A DNA stretch of 64,000 nt from Gracilaria vermiculophylla (Eukaryota > Rhodophyta > Florideophyceae > Gracilariales > Gracilariaceae), in assembly GCA_019155205.2 (NCBI GenBank), contig JAHNZQ020003149.1, forward strand, positions 1,869,456-1,933,455. Direction: 5' to 3'. A model generated the notes under the pieces. The model was not told the origin of the DNA. It did not search any database and was given only the letters and a program-made list of their open reading frames with translations. The position numbers and the translations under genes are program-made. This document shows positions 21,158-34,600 of the stretch, in pieces (the stretch's first letter is position 1; each line of letters begins with the position of its first letter).

Positions 21158-21936
21158 TCTACTGTGATTTACCAATTTTTGGAAGCGATACCAAGGCTTG
21201 TCAAAATGTAGCACGCGCCTGGTGAGCGTCGCAAACCAACAAATCGCCAAGTAATCACAGAATATTATTCAAATCAAACCTCGAGAGTTTCATCATATGA
21301 TTTATGAGCAAAGCACTTCTGGGCGTTTTTCTTCGTTGAGTTTTTACATGTAATATTTCCTCGCGATCAGTTTGGTCTCTAATATCTTATCATGTAAGCA
21401 AGTGCTTACCAATATATAAAGCCATTCTTGTCATTGATGTCTATTCATAAACAAGTGCCTTAGGGTTTCCGTTATTTCTTCTCTTCTTTTAACTTCTGTG
21501 GCAACGTTGCTCCATACGTAAGTCACGGAAGCCTTTTGACACTTGCCAAATTTTATATCCGAAGAGGAAATCTATAAAGCACTCATATCCGACCGTGGGC
21601 ATCTATATGAAACTTATATTATCGAGTACATAGGCTGAAGTCTAAGCTTAACTCCTCGAAACAGGCATACTATTTTTAGAGAGACCCCTTTCCTGATTTG
21701 TTTTGTGAAAAAATGATCTGATCGTCTACACCTGCTTCCCACGCGTGTGTCATTGTACTACAGAAGATTCGTGTCTGCGTTTTTGCCAATGCTCGTTATT
21801 GTTCCGAATACTAATAAAATTTTTAGGTGTCTTTGCAAAGTTAATAAGTCCACAACACACCTCTTTTGAGGGCAGCGAACAACATCATGCAAACAGCATC
21901 AACCACAGAATCAACTTTAGCGTGAGTAAAGTGGAC
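21158..21936. other. No recognisable gene between Tc1 copy C and the Gypsy element
   Basis: Only short frames. A small inverted repeat (GTAAGCA, 2-nt spacer, TGCTTAC) sits at 21394-21409, just before TATATAAA; significance unknown. Confidence 0.4.
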
Positions 21937-22255
21937 TGCGGTCGCCTGCGGTTGGACGAGTGCGCGTTCGGACTTTGGGCTCGTCGAGACGACAGCGAAA
22001 CGGCGGTGGTTAAATGAAGTTTACGAAAGACGCGGTGAGTCGGCTCGTGGTGGGCGATTGGGTGAGTTGGGTGCTTCCAGGAGACGGGAGGCATCGGATC
22101 GCCGGCGCTGGAGTTATAGACTTAAGCCTGCAACATAACGGCGAGCGGCGAGGATTTAACGCCAACGGCCCCTCTTTCGACAGGTTGTCTCCTGTTGCAC
22201 GGCCGCGTTGAAATATCTATGCCGACGGTACTGCACATACAGTGACGTTATCACA
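21937..22255 (-). repeat. Gypsy 3' LTR (left)
   Basis: Aligns with 26956-27275 along its length. Shared blocks include TTCGGACTTTGGGCTCGTCG, TCGTGGTGGGC and GCCGACGGTAC. Ends ...ATCACA. Confidence 0.9.
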
Positions 22256-22270
22256 CTCACCTCTTTCAAA
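22256..22270 (-). promoter_or_regulatory. Polypurine tract
   Basis: On the element's sense (minus) strand TTTGAAAGAGGTGAG directly abuts the 3' LTR, as needed for plus-strand DNA priming. Confidence 0.6.
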
Positions 22271-22309
22271 GACGAAGAGCGGCTCCAGCTTTCGCGGCCA
22301 CGTTGGCCG

Positions 22310-22507
22310 GCATATATTTTTGCGCTGCAGCAAGCGCTTGGACATAGAAGAAACGTCTTCGAAGGCATTGAAGAGAGGCTCGACGATGCTCTCACATTTG
22401 TCGAGGACCTTCCATCGGACAATGACTTGACGTCCGTCAGGGCCATCTTGTAAATCCATGAGCCGAGCAACGGGCATGCCCAGCTCGGATTGCATCTCGT
22501 GATCCAT
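22310..22507 (-). pseudogene. Gypsy integrase C-terminal chromodomain-like fragment
   Basis: GMPVARLMDLQDGPDGRQVI, then VRWKVLDKCESIVEPLFNAF. A conserved-basic VRWK strand followed by a helix resembles the chromodomain at the end of chromovirus integrases, but the aromatic cage residues are not clear. Assignment is tentative. Confidence 0.45.
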
Positions 22508-22910
22508 GATTACGGGTTCGTCTACCCCGTCGTCACGGTAGAACTACAGACTTAACCCGTGTATCTCATAAGGATGGCTTGTGGGCAAGTCTTCGACTGG
22601 GTACAAGAAGTCGGTAAGCACTTGGTTGAACCAATGGGGACCACGTCAGTGAAGCCGCAGCTTATCGGCAGGGCCGTACTGTCATGTGCAACGAGTAAGA
22701 AATCTCCCTGTTCGAAGTTAGAGATCTTGCCACGTCAGGCAGACGCTCGAGATTGCTTGTGACTTTTGGCCAGCCTAGAGTGTACGATCGGGTGGAGCTT
22801 AGCGGAGACCTTGAAGAGGTTTTCAAAATATAACATGTGCTCCATCTGCGCATCGGAAACAGTGACTGGCTCGGTTGTAGAGAAGCGGAGGAAGATCTTG
22901 ATTGGTGGTA

Positions 22911-23683
22911 TCACTTCGCGTCCCAGAAAGGAGGTGAGGGGATAAAATTGGCACGCGACAGAGACGGGAAAGGGTTCAAGACCAAAGCAAAGATTGGAAG
23001 GAGGTCTGGCCATTCGTGGGGCCGCATTTTTAGTTCCGACAAGACCCCTCGAGCCACGCAGACTAACTCTTTTCCCAGTCGCTCAACTGCTTCGTTGCTC
23101 CAGGGGCAGTAGGGCAGGTTGAACCGGTGCGGCACCCCGAGGCTCTTGCAGACCAGGCGGACGACTTCGTTCTTGAAGTGTGTGGGACCGTCTAAAATCA
23201 GACCATTGAGGACACCGAAGGTGGCGCACCAGTCGATGATCGCGGATGCTGCGTTTTCGGCGTCGATTTTTTCCTAGGCGAAGAACAACTTGTAGTCCAA
23301 ATGGTCGTCGTGGAGCATGAGGACATTACTTTTCCCCAGTCTTACCAAGTCCAAATTCCATGTAGTCGAACTGAAGGAGATCATTGGGCTTGGTTCCTTG
23401 GACGGCCGGGCCGAACGGACATTTTATCCTCTCCCCTGTATCGGAGTTGCAGATCGGCATTGTCGTCTGGGATCCAAGCAGCATCGGTGTCTTTGTAAGT
23501 CCAGACATGGGCGAAGAGTGTAACTCCTTCAGGAAGAGTGGAAGCATGATGGTGCTGGGTTATGGCGGTGAGAGACCGGGACGGCCACTCAAACTCCGCC
23601 GCGGGCGACGATAGAAGCTCAGGCACATGCGCAATTCGGCGGACAATGTTGGAATGTATCGTCCAGCGGGAAAAGAGGTCGGC
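22911..23683 (-). pseudogene. Gypsy integrase, frameshifted
   Basis: CNSDTGERIKCPFGPAVQGT followed by NDLLQFDYMEFGLG fits the end of the zinc-binding region and the first catalytic Asp of the integrase core. FNLPYCPWSNEAVERLGKEL near 23070-23125 is the block with the catalytic Glu ('GxxERxN'). Intervening stops separate the pieces. Confidence 0.7.
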
Positions 23684-24220
23684 CTAGACGTTTACGTCGC
23701 TTTTTATGTGGAAGTATGTGTAGGGGTACATGATGAGATGCATGGCCCATCGTAGGACTTTGGGCATGGAGGTGGCTGATAATTCAGGCACGACGGACAT
23801 AGGTTCGAAGAGAAAGATGAGGTTGTTATGGCCCGTGTAAAGGTCGAAACCGTCGGGAGTGGCAACTATCCAGTGAATACGGTCCAAAGTGGTCAACACA
23901 GCGTATGCCTCTTTATCCAAGACTGACCAGCCAAGTTGAGTCGCGATGAAGCGGCCAGAGAAGAAGGCGAGCGGCAAGTGGATGAGCTCGGCGTGGGCCT
24001 TCTGGACATCGATGCGTGGAACTTGTGTAGCCATCCCGGACCAGGCCATGTCGGAAGCATCTGTGTATACGCAGAAACGTTTGGTGACATGGCGATGTGC
24101 GAGTGTGACCTGATGGGCGAGGGTGTGCTTGCAGGTTCCGAAGGCACCCAGTTCGTTCGGACCCCATCCCAGATTGAAGAGACTGAAATGGCTGACTGCA
24201 CGCTTGGTGCTATTTTTCAC
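23684..24220 (-). pseudogene. Gypsy RNase H
   Basis: FCVYTDASDMAWSGM carries the first catalytic Asp. LAFFSGRFIATQLGWSVLDK and EAYAVLTTLDRIHW carry the catalytic Glu and the 'WSxxxKEAxAI' block, and FDLYTGHNNL replaces the usual FxxxTDHxxL, so the third catalytic Asp is Gly. Open for 178 codons. Confidence 0.85.
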
Positions 24221-25222
24221 AAGGTCCTAGAAACGTTCTATGAACTCGCGCAGCGGGGCCGTGAGGTCAGTGAAGTCTGGAATGCCCTGCTTGACCCATT
24301 GCAGGGCAGAGGTGAACTGTTGAAGTTGGGACCCGAAGGTCCGTGGTTCCATCGTAAGCAAGGCTTTCAATAGTCGCGGGTCGTAGCGAATACCCTCAAA
24401 GAACACAAGGTGACTGCACTAGCGGATTTCCGTGGCAAAAAGCGTGCAATCGCCGGAGTGAAGTTTGAGGTTGTACTCTACGCAGAGGGCTAAGAACCAC
24501 TGGATAACTTTGAGAAGTTTTTCCATTATCCGCGCATATGGGAGGACGTCATTGAGCCAAAACAGGATGTATGGATTCAAGTCGCCGGGCATGATGCCGG
24601 CGAATGATGACTACAGGTGGGTGACGGCGTTCGTCGTTCCGTATAGGACACGCCTCGGAGTGAAGATCCCATACGGCGTTATGAACGATTGACTCTCTTG
24701 AGACTTTTCGGCAGTTTCCAGCTGCCAGGAGCTGAGTGAAAAGTCGAATTTTGCGAAGTACGTCAACCGGCTCACTTTGGTCAGTTCGTGTTCGAGGTTC
24801 GGGATCGGGGAGTGGTGCATAATGGTACATATATTCACGGGGCGAATATCGCACATTAATCTAAACTGCCCGCCCGGTTTGGAAACGAGAAGGGTTGCGC
24901 AAGCCCACATGGATGTTGGGTTCGGATACGCAAGGCCTTGATAGACGAGATCCTTGACGAACGTAACTAGGAAGTCTCGTTGCTCCTTGAGGTACTTCCA
25001 AAGACGGACCTTAACGGGCTTGGCGTCAGGGGTGAGCTCCATCTTGAGCGGCGGGTGGCGCGCTGGTGGTCCCGAGGAGAATGAAATGCGAAGATATCCA
25101 CATGGCCTGCCAACAGTTTGGCGAGGCGCGGACGCTTTTCCTCCGCAAAAGCCATTTTCGAAGGCGGCTTGGAGTAAGCCGTTCATGGCGGCCTTGATGT
25201 CCTCAAGCAAGTCCGAGTCCAT
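24221..25222 (-). pseudogene. Gypsy reverse transcriptase
   Basis: ATLLVSKPGGQFRLMCDIRP is the 'xLVxKKDGxxRxCVDYR' block and YFAKFDFSLSSWQL the 'xFSxLDLxSGYxQ' block with its Asp. SFITPYGIFTPRRVLYGTTNA corresponds to 'AFxTxxGxxxFxxMPFGLxNA' (here truncated in quotation). The YLDD box is degraded to FWLNDVL. A frame change lies near 24611. Loss of one active-site Asp makes it inactive. Confidence 0.85.
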
Positions 25223-25359
25223 GGAATCCAGCAGGGGTGGGTCCGGTAACGGATCATCTTCCGCGCGTGCGCGAAAGTAGTTGACCTTCGAAAGGTCTGG
25301 ATAGACCGTGGGCGGGCTGTTATCTTGGTAATTGGTGACTCATTTGAGTCGTGCGACCA

Positions 25360-25794
25360 TTATGTGACTGACACGTTCACCCCTGACCGCTGGGAGTGAC
25401 CCGGGCTGCAGTCAGTCCCGTCGAGTGTCGCCACGTGGTCATCAACCATGGTTCGTGTGTCCCCACGGAGGTTAAACAATACCAGATTGCCAACGAGCAA
25501 GTCCTCACTGGCCACTGCGACGTCCGCCACACGAAAGCGTGTATTATTGAGCGCGAGAAGACCACAGTTGAGGTGCATGACCGTTAAGGGCACGCACTAC
25601 GCTCGTTAGAACGCGTACCGTCTCGGCTTCTCGTTATTCTTGGGCAGGGCAACTTCGAGGCTGACATTGTCGACGACTGTGATCTTTCCGATGCTTTTGA
25701 GTACCGTCCACTCGGGCAAAGGAGTGATCTTGTCACTGCCGTCGCCGCAACGGCCGGTTACATCGAGGCTGACCTTGGTGTCCAATACGGTCAT
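25360..25794 (-). pseudogene. Gypsy protease-region remnant
   Basis: Lies between gag and RT where the aspartic protease belongs. Two open pieces (25794-25606 and 25593-25360) are joined by a frame change. A clear DTG/DSG active site was not found, so this is a positional assignment. Confidence 0.35.
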
Positions 25795-25839
25795 GATGCA
25801 CGACGATGATTAGTTGCCCATGTTGATCTTTGCCTTGTC

Positions 25840-26811
25840 TTATCGAAGGCGACCGACGCTCTTGGATGCGGATGAGGCTGCGTCACCGCCCGAAGAGACT
25901 TGTCTTCTTGTCGACCGTGCCGGACCATCACGTGCCCTGGCTGCAGCCAGCTTGTCTTTGAAGTCTTTCTTCTCTTGTGCAGATGAATGCTCGAAGTCGT
26001 CGACCCAATGCATTCGATTCTTGCACTCGAAGGCGTTCATCGGACATGGCGATGACGGGGGCCTCTTATTTCCACGGTCCTTTGAGGTCTTTAATGCGGG
26101 CTTATTCTCCGGCTTTGTCTTTGAGCCGGTGTTTGTGCTGCCGCATCCCGCTTCGAACTGACGGACACGGGGATTCCCGTTCTCGAGTTTCTCGAAAGCC
26201 TTTGAAAGGTCAAGGAAACTCTTGAAAAAAGCCCTTAAGTCCTCCTTCAGATGCTTCTTTAAGAACGAGATGTCTTGGTCAAGTCTGGTCTTGAGTTGGG
26301 CCGGCTTGACGACCGACAGGACATGACGTATGGCTGCCTTTTGTTTGGTTTCGGCAACCCACGCAATTCTGTGTTGACGCAGTATTGGCCTGTAATCGAT
26401 GAAGAGCAAATTCATCCGATAGGTAGCGGACGTGACCCTTATGTCCATGTGCACGTGATTGAGAACCATGGCGCTTAGGTCCGACTAGGTCACGAGAGTT
26501 GCCAAGTCGATGGCCTCCTTCTCGAGGAAGGCGCAGAGCTTGTTGTCCGAAAGGTTTGCAACGTCCACGCAGTCGTCGATCATTCCCAGGTCCACGGCGG
26601 ACCCGAGTTGCTCGGCGTCCATACAGTAGACGAGACCCACGGAACAGATCGGCTCAAGACTCATGGACGCTTCTTGAACCAGCTGTGCTGCACATGACTT
26701 GCGCTCACGGCAGTACGCATCATATGCGCGCAAGAATAAGCGGATAGACTCAGCTTCGAGACGGGCCAGAAAGGGCTGTGGTGTAGCCATACTGACTTTG
26801 TCCACTTTCAC
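25840..26811 (-). pseudogene. Gypsy gag, two pieces
   Basis: Starts MKVDKVSMATPQPFLARLEA at 26811, breaks near 26470-26485 and continues to 25840. The second piece is rich in Lys/Glu helices and contains CPMNAFECKNRMHWVDDF, which may be a degenerate C-C-H zinc knuckle. Position just inside the 5' LTR supports gag. Confidence 0.6.
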
Positions 26812-26955
26812 CGTTCCTGTGATGCCTCAGCTTGTCCGCATAGCCGAGGAGGATGACGATGTGTTTTCTATTGTGATCTTTGGGAGTTCCGATTGTTTTG
26901 GATGTCCCTACAGATCTAGCTCGTTTCATCCGCTTGGGTGCGGAGTAGTGATCCC

Positions 26956-27275
26956 TGTGGTCGCCCGGGGTTGGACGGTTGCGTGTTCGGACTTTGGGCT
27001 CGTCGAGACGAATGCGAAACGGCGGTGGTTGAATGAGGTTTACGAAAGGCTCAGTGCGTCTGCTCGTGGTGGGCTATCGGGTGAATTGGATTCCCACGGG
27101 AGACGAGAGGCATCGGGGCGCCGGCAGTTGACATATAGACTAAAGCCTGCAACAAAATGGTGCGGGGCGGAGATTTAACGTCAACAGCCTCTTTCTCGAC
27201 AGGTTTTCCCTTAATTCGCGGCGGCGTAAAAAACATCTACGCCGACGGTACCGCACGTACAGTGACCGCAACACA
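26956..27275 (-). repeat. Gypsy 5' LTR (right)
   Basis: TG...CA copy of 21937-22255. On the minus strand it drives the element. No convincing match to a common tRNA primer-binding site was seen just inside it. Confidence 0.9.
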
Positions 27276-28613
27276 TGGATGACTCCATTTTACGTTTCCT
27301 GGATATAAACCTAGCTTATTGACAGAACCATCTCTTTGAAAGGCTTCGAGTATGCCAGTTATTTTTCTATGACTGAAGCTAAAAACGGATATTGCACTTT
27401 ACAAATTTTCAGTTATCATAGTACCTTTCTTTGTATAAAATGTTTTACCAGCACTGGTATTCGGTATTCACTACGATACTCATATTTTCGGGGTTTTCAA
27501 CTATTTTTTCTTTGTCTGTATTCAGTCTACCACAAGCGTGAAGTATGCAAGCGACCCCTCTTTTAGTGGATGCCGTCTGAGTATCTCGAGTATACATGCT
27601 TTGCCAAACAACTCTCAGTAATATGAAATAAAGCAACCTAAGCCTTTCAAATGAGCATGATTGTGTTGTTCTTTTAGGAAGCTAAGATGCTGATCCGCTT
27701 CTGTAAAAAAAATCAACATTCTATGTTGCATGGCCATTTTTGGGTCCTCGCAATATTTGTATAAATATTGAATGCCTTCATGATGTAGCTTTACAGTTTT
27801 TTCTCAAAAAGTCCAAAATGTGAAAAACTGGTGAATATTGCATTATGTCAAAACAGAAAATGCATGAGTGTTTATTTTACTTTTATAAGGCACAAGTAAA
27901 CCAGATGTTAAAGAGTTTTTGTTTACATAAAAAGAACTGCTTGTTTTTATTTACGCAAAGAAAACAAGAGACAAGTACTTTCTTTTTGTGGAAATGGTTT
28001 TTGAGCAATGCCTCATTTTTTCTTATTTCTCTGGGTGACTTCATGTTTCTTTTGTGGTTTATCGCATCACTCATAGAAAATTATTTTTCTTGATACGCTT
28101 TCTGTTGATCAAGTTCTTAGATGGCATTTGTTAGAGTACCATTAATACTTTGCTCTCTTTGCAGAGCACACCGTTTTTCTTTGTCTTGTTGAGGTTGGTA
28201 CATCTGTCAAATTAATTTTTCTTTCACTGAGTCTGTCATTACCCGCATGAACTGGAAAGGGTCGTAGTTGCAAATGGCTTTCACAGTTTTCGTGAAAAAA
28301 ACGAACATTCTGTTGATTAGAATAACCTGAAAGCGAAGAAGGCATTGTAATTGGTATTTTAGATTCGAGGAATTCTAATCAGTTTTTTAAACTTTTTTTT
28401 TAGAATTTTGTTGAGATGGTTAGCATTGTTGTCACGATGAATGTGAAGTAAATCAGAACACTGAATTCGACTCGCGCCGCTCAATTGCGTCGCTTGCATT
28501 CGTGTCTTTTGGATGGAGTACGACACCGCTCTGGAATGTGTCGCACCTTACCATCTCCCGATCTGAGCATCACCGCCATATCAGTCTTCCAACAGTTCTT
28601 AGTTCTCTTGTTC
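27276..28613. other. AT-rich intergenic region, possible transposase tail
   Basis: No convincing gene. The minus-strand frame 28142-28345 (RLSERKINLTDVPTSTRQRK, then TVCSAKRAK) faintly resembles the cysteine-rich C-terminus of piggyBac-like transposases; this is a weak impression only. Confidence 0.3.
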
Positions 28614-28620
28614 TATAAGT
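28614..28620 (+). promoter_or_regulatory. Possible TATA box of VPS13
   Basis: TATAAGT about 75 bp before the VPS13 start codon. The motif and distance are plausible, but a 7-mer alone is weak evidence. Confidence 0.3.
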
Positions 28621-28693
28621 AGACAGTGGGCATATCGTTTTTATTCGACTTCCTTCTTATCTAGCCGCTTCGGCTAGTCGTTGACTGGCTATC

Positions 28694-31600
28694 ATGCTGG
28701 AAAGCGTGCTTGCCGATGTGTTGACTCGTGTCCTCGGTCAGTATCTGGAGGGAATCGACCGCAAGAGCGTCACCTTCGGAGCATGGTCCGGTCTGGTTGA
28801 GCTTCGTAGTGTAGCATTACGCCCGGAAGCGCTTGCCGTTTTGTTCGAAACGCTGGGCATGAATCTTCCTGTAACTGTTGAAGCTGGTTTTATTGGACTT
28901 CTTCGACTTAACGTTCCGTGGAATGCCATTGGAACCACACCCGTTTTAATCACGTTAGAAGATATTACTATTATTGCAAGACCGGTTCGAGGAGATGGTT
29001 CCGATGATTCAGAGCTTGAGATACGAGAACGACGCATCAAACGCGCGCGTTTAAACACTGATGATGCCGTTCGTGAAGCTTCTTGGGGAGTCAGCTCCAA
29101 CACAGAGAGCAAAGCCTCTTCATCATGGTCAAATTGGCTTGTTAGCGACGAGCTGCGCGCGAAAATCATCGATAATATTCAAGTTCATTTGAAGGACATC
29201 ATCATTCGTTTTGAGGATCCCTACTCGGACAAGCATCGCCCGTATCTGACCTCTGTAGTATGCGAATCGTTAAAGATTGTATCAGCGAATGAAGTCTGGA
29301 AAGAAGCATTTGTTGAAAGAGGTGCCGATCATAAAACCAGAAAACTTATGGAAGTCAAAGGCTTCCGCGTCGACTATGCACCCATTACATCTCAAGACCA
29401 GCCCGGTGCTTCATTGGGAACGGGTGATAACGCTTTTTCATCTGCGAAGCGATTCCAAACTCCAGAACTTCTCCGACGATTCGTCAGGGAAGACTGCAAC
29501 GTAATCTCCGTAGCTTCCTCAACGAATTCATCAAACCTCATTAGCCCAATAGATGGGTATTTACGATTGCTTTTGTCTCCAAATAATATTCCATCTGGTG
29601 ATGCTATTGACCTTCACCAACTGACCCCCGCCGTCGATCTCGATATTCGTTTTTCAAACGTGAGTTGTAATCTTAACGATGTACAGTACACTTCTTTACT
29701 TCAAACTTCTGTTTACTTCGCCCGTCTCGCTAGTCGAGGCGTTCGACCGAAGACTGCCAAGGCTCGATGGGTGTGGGCCATTGATCAATTACTTCCGGAT
29801 TTCAGCAATCGACGGAAGCGAGCCTTGCGTCTAACTGAGAACGGTATTTCCGAAACTAGGTCTAAACGGACAGTATATGCCGCGTATCGTAAATCTCTTT
29901 TAAAAGCTCGCCGAACTGGAGTGGAGGAACCCGATGCGATTGCGAAAGAGTTAGAAAAAATAGAAGCGTCAACATCATACGAAGAAATCATAGCGTTCCG
30001 TGATTGGATAGATCGCCAAATTGAAGAGAACTACGAGGAATGGCAGCCTGTGAGGGAGAAAGAAGAAAAGTCTGAGTCGAGACAAGACAGTGGAACAACA
30101 AACTCTACATTTTGGAAGATGCTTGGTTATGTAGACGAACCAGATGAAGAAACGAAAGAACAAGCAGAAGAAACTGATGAGAATTCTTCTTCGACGGAAG
30201 CTGAAAACTGTAGAGAAGCAGATGCGATACGTAGCGAAAAAGAACATCCCATATCGTTGGTCTTGCGTGTTGCTTTCATTATGAAAAGCGTGACTCTCAA
30301 TCTTTCCGAAGGAGGGTTTCCGTCTAATCCAATATCTCGTCTGTCTTGTACATTGCGGAACTTGCGTATGGGCGTACTTCTCTCATCTGCAAACGATATG
30401 ATAACCGAAGCAGTTCTTGGGTCGGTGGAAGTATGGGATGTACGAAAGAACACACCTCTCGTTTACAATCGATTTGGTATACCTGATGGAGAAGGGGATT
30501 ATCAAACAAATACACTTCAAAGTTCTTACCCTAACGATGTCGGAGATGCACTAGAGTCCATTCGGGATGGCTCCAATCCCGCAAGCGACGTCTTGATGCA
30601 TGAGGAAGGTTATTTAGATCAGGAAAGCGATTCATTGACCTCAGAGACGCAATACGACTCTCAGATCTCCCCATCTTCGACATCTTCATCAACGCCAAGG
30701 GCTGTATCTTCAAGGGGAAGGAAACGGACCAGAGTTCATGGACCTATTGTGCGAGATTCGACTCCGCCGACATTTCGCGTGACCGAGGAAGAGTTCCTTG
30801 GAACTGCAAGGAGTTCGTCTTCTATATGCAAGTACACTGCGGCATTTCGATACACGAAGCAACAGAGACAGGAAAAAACCGAGATGTCCACCTCTCCAAA
30901 GACGTGTCTGGATGTCTCTATTGCAACTTTAGAAGCTGTTGTGGACGGTCCAAAGGGTTCGTTTGTGTGGGGATTGAAGTTCTGGCGTCCGAGAGGGAAG
31001 GCTCAGGATCCAATTATGGCATTTCTTGGTGCAGCTGCCGGAGCGAGAATCGCAGAGTTGAGAATGGAAATTGAGGAAGCCCTTGTCGCTAACAAGGTAC
31101 CGCTTCAGATTAACGCCGTTATTCTTGCCCCTCGATTTATTATACCAGGTGGAGTAGACTCGTTTCCTGCCATAGTTGTCAACATGGGAACTCTTGGAGT
31201 TTGCACGTCGGACAGTGCACCAGGTGTCAGCTCTGAGCCTCAAGGTCTTGCACGAAAGCTAAGATACTCGAACTACGTGATGACTCTTGATAATCTTGGT
31301 ATGTATTATTGTCCCAGTCTTCTCAAGGCGCTTTCGAAGTCAGCAATGAGTGGCGATGGTGAGATAGAAACATCTAAGTTATCTTCAGGACGGGGAGAGT
31401 ATTCGTCAGACACATCAGGTGTTGAAAGGATTATCAGACCATTTTCTCTTCGATTGATGCTTCAGACTTTGCGAGATGCGACTATCGTACAGGTTGCACG
31501 CCATTCACCTAATGATTGGAAGTCGTCAGAAGAGAACATTGCGAAAGTAAGGGTCCGTGGAACAATGCCAGATGTCACTCTCATTCTCACACAGGCAGCA

Positions 31601-34600
31601 TTTCAACATCTTCTGATAACTGCAGACAAATGGAATGGGGAGTTATTGCCACGAACAGAAAAGCTAGCACGTGAAAGGAGAACCAGTGTTGAAAAGTGGC
31701 CCATGTCTCATGCGTCTCTAGAGCAAGCATCAGTTTCATCAAATATGGCATCAAGTCACCTTCGCGTGCCGGATGGCCAGAGACATGACGCGGCGAGCAA
31801 GGATCCTCTACCTACAGCATTGGCTTCGTACGATGTCCGTCTGCTTCTTAATAGGGTGTCCATGGAACTTAGAGATCGCGCGGATACACGTCTGCTGACT
31901 CTAGTTGCGCATCAAATTCAAGGGGAAGTTGTAAAAACTGGAAGGACAAACCTCAAGGCTTTTTTTTCGCTCCAGAGCTGGTCCATAACAGATGGTAGCC
32001 GTGGAAGTACTGCCGCGTACCGGCAGCTGGTTTATGCGGGCAACATATCTGAGTCGAGAGGTGTATCACCACCTCGAAGTATGTCGGAAACAACTGATTC
32101 ACGAGGACAAGAAACAGAAGAGGATCGCGATTTTGTGACTGTCAAGTATCACTTTGACTACCGTTCAAGACGCCAGCAGGTTCACGTGCACTTTCTTTCA
32201 CTTCACGTGGTTTGTGTCCGGGAAACATATATAAAACTGGCACGATATTTCCGGATTGTTCGAGAGAATGTCAAAGCAAATCGCATGACGAGAAGGGATC
32301 TTCACCTAAATGATCATGAACGTGAACATAGTGTGCAAGAAGATATTCAGGGCCACAAGTCGGCGATCCCAGCGTTGCACGGTGCTGAAAGTCCATCACC
32401 AGATGTTTACAATATTTACATTGTTTCGGAGTTTGACGGGCTGAACTTTCAACTCATTGCATCAGGTGGTGCTGTGGCTGTATTGGACATGAAAGATAGT
32501 AAGATTCAATACATTCGTGAAGGAAATAATTCTGCCAAGGCATGGGGTGAATTCCAGTACTTTGCAGTCCAGGATCTTACTTCTTCTGTTCGCGAACACA
32601 CGTCAGTGATATGCTACGAAAAACCAATTCCTGCGATTCAGAGAATGTTGGAAGCAAATCAAGCATCTGAGGAGAAGTGGGCAAATACCAATGATGAGTG
32701 GGTTTTGAACATCCCAAACTCCAACAGTGGAAAATATGAACTTAATGGCAACTTCAGGGGAATAAAAATCACCTTCTTGTACCGGTTTTGTGACGTACTT
32801 TCTCAGTATTTCAAGATATTATGGAATGAAGTGCAACCAGTTTTTGAAATGGTTGTTGAAACAGAGACTGAAGAGATTTCTCGAGGTAGGACATCTCTGA
32901 AGGGCAAAGACCCTGAACCTTCCAATTTCCTCGTCAATCTTGTTCTAAATGATCTTGCACTTCGTGTCCCCCGTCACTCAACATGTGCTTCAGAAGCGCT
33001 TAACATTGGTATACAGGATATTTACCTTTCGAATTCTACTGTGGATGGAAGCCAGAAGTGGAACTGCCGGTTTACTGACGCTCATTTCGCAATTGAATAT
33101 GTTTTGCTTCATGGAAGTTCCTCCCAGTCTATTTCAATGTCTTCTTCATTCCTTACCAATTTTATGGCAGAAATAGTTATGGGAACATCACATGAGACAA
33201 GCGCCAGCAGTCAAAAGAATTCGTTGGTGAATAAGAAGGAAGTATGGTTTAAAGCGGAAAGAGACGTGTTCTTGGGTCTGAGTGAGGCACAATACACGAT
33301 TTTGTACTTTATATTGACTGAAAATCTTGCAGAAGTCGTGACTGAACTAGATCTTTCCTTGACAATGGATTCTCTGAAAGAGGAAATAGAGGACGAAAAG
33401 GTTGATGTCAGGAAGGTTGGGACTGAGACGGAAGCCATGGCCGAGGATATGTCTCCATCTGGTACCAAATGCACTGGTGTCGTTCCACAACTAGAGAATT
33501 CCAAAAGTATCAGTTACGAGACATTTGTTTTCAATGTCTCATTTCCTTCGTTGGCAATTGAAATTTCTCGTGGATGGGATGTAACGCGGGATGTTTGTAA
33601 GATCTTGGGTATAAGGCTGAAGGACTTGACCATGTTGGTTAAACGCTTTGATCCACGTCGTCTAGTAGTGGAGATCGAAGCGACCCTTGTTGCCATGGAA
33701 GATCTCAGGTCTGAATCACGGCGTTCGTCATCACTGTTCGCCGTTCCGATGATCAAAAGAAAAGATGCTCAGTCATCACTCAGACCCGGAAGTATTGACA
33801 ATCAACGAAATCTTTCAGTGGTTTACGACAAGGACGGAGTTGACCGACCTTCAATTATCTTCCTGTTACATGGGTTGCAGATAGATATCCCTCTGGGTCT
33901 TTTTCGAGACATGACGTATTTGGCTGTGCCCGGATGGCCGTTCCTTGAGACTTCAGCCTTTCCACCAGACTTTGTTTACATAGGTCGAACGCTGAACATC
34001 GTAATGAGCGATTGCCAACTTTTGCTACGAACTTACAAGCGTAGTGGAGATTGTCGAGCTCTTGCTATGGTCGGTGAGTTTGAGGTGAATATGGAGTGGA
34101 TGAGAAAAACCGGGGCAAAGCTCATGTCTCTTGAAACTCGTCAAATGGAGATATCTTGTGTGCACGAAATTCGTCCTTTCGGAGAGGACCACGATGTTTT
34201 CGGTGTGAAAAGTTTCTTTGCGTATCCTATTGAAGCATCTACAACACCGTTCCTGTTCCCTTCAAACATATATATGGAATACATCGGCCCACTTGTTGAC
34301 GATAAAGGATGTCGCTTGAACCTTTCCTCCGAGGCTCTCGTGTTTCTCGTCAACTCGAGTGACATACCTCTCTTACGGGCAATTGGTGATGAAGTAAGCA
34401 ATAAGCAACCTTCATATTTGTCTCGACGGGCCTGGAAGCAACCAGCTTTCTCTCCTGGTCGTGCTTCAAATCCAGTTGAGCCCAAGGAGCGTCATCGACA
34501 AATGGCTCTGAAAAGTATTAATGTTTCGCTGAACGCCGCGGCCGTGAAGTGTTTGCTCTCTGATGATACAAATGGCCAATTTGTTCCGGTTCTTGAAACG

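Larger units (their letters stand above)
21937..27275 (-). mobile_element. Ty3/Gypsy LTR retrotransposon, minus strand, degenerate
   Basis: Two LTRs of about 320 bp (21937-22255 and 26956-27275) in direct orientation, each TG...CA, flanked by TGGAC (21932-21936) and TGGAT (27276-27280), a 4-of-5 match to a 5-bp target duplication. Reading right to left on the minus strand: gag, protease-like, RT, RNase H, integrase and a possible chromodomain, the Ty3/Gypsy order (RT before integrase). Frameshifts, substituted catalytic residues and LTR divergence of roughly a fifth by eye mark it as an old, inactive copy. Confidence 0.9.

Noticed and set aside
28142..28345. piggyBac-like transposase gene
   Set aside because: Only a faint resemblance of one short frame; no catalytic DDD region and no TTAA-flanked ends found.
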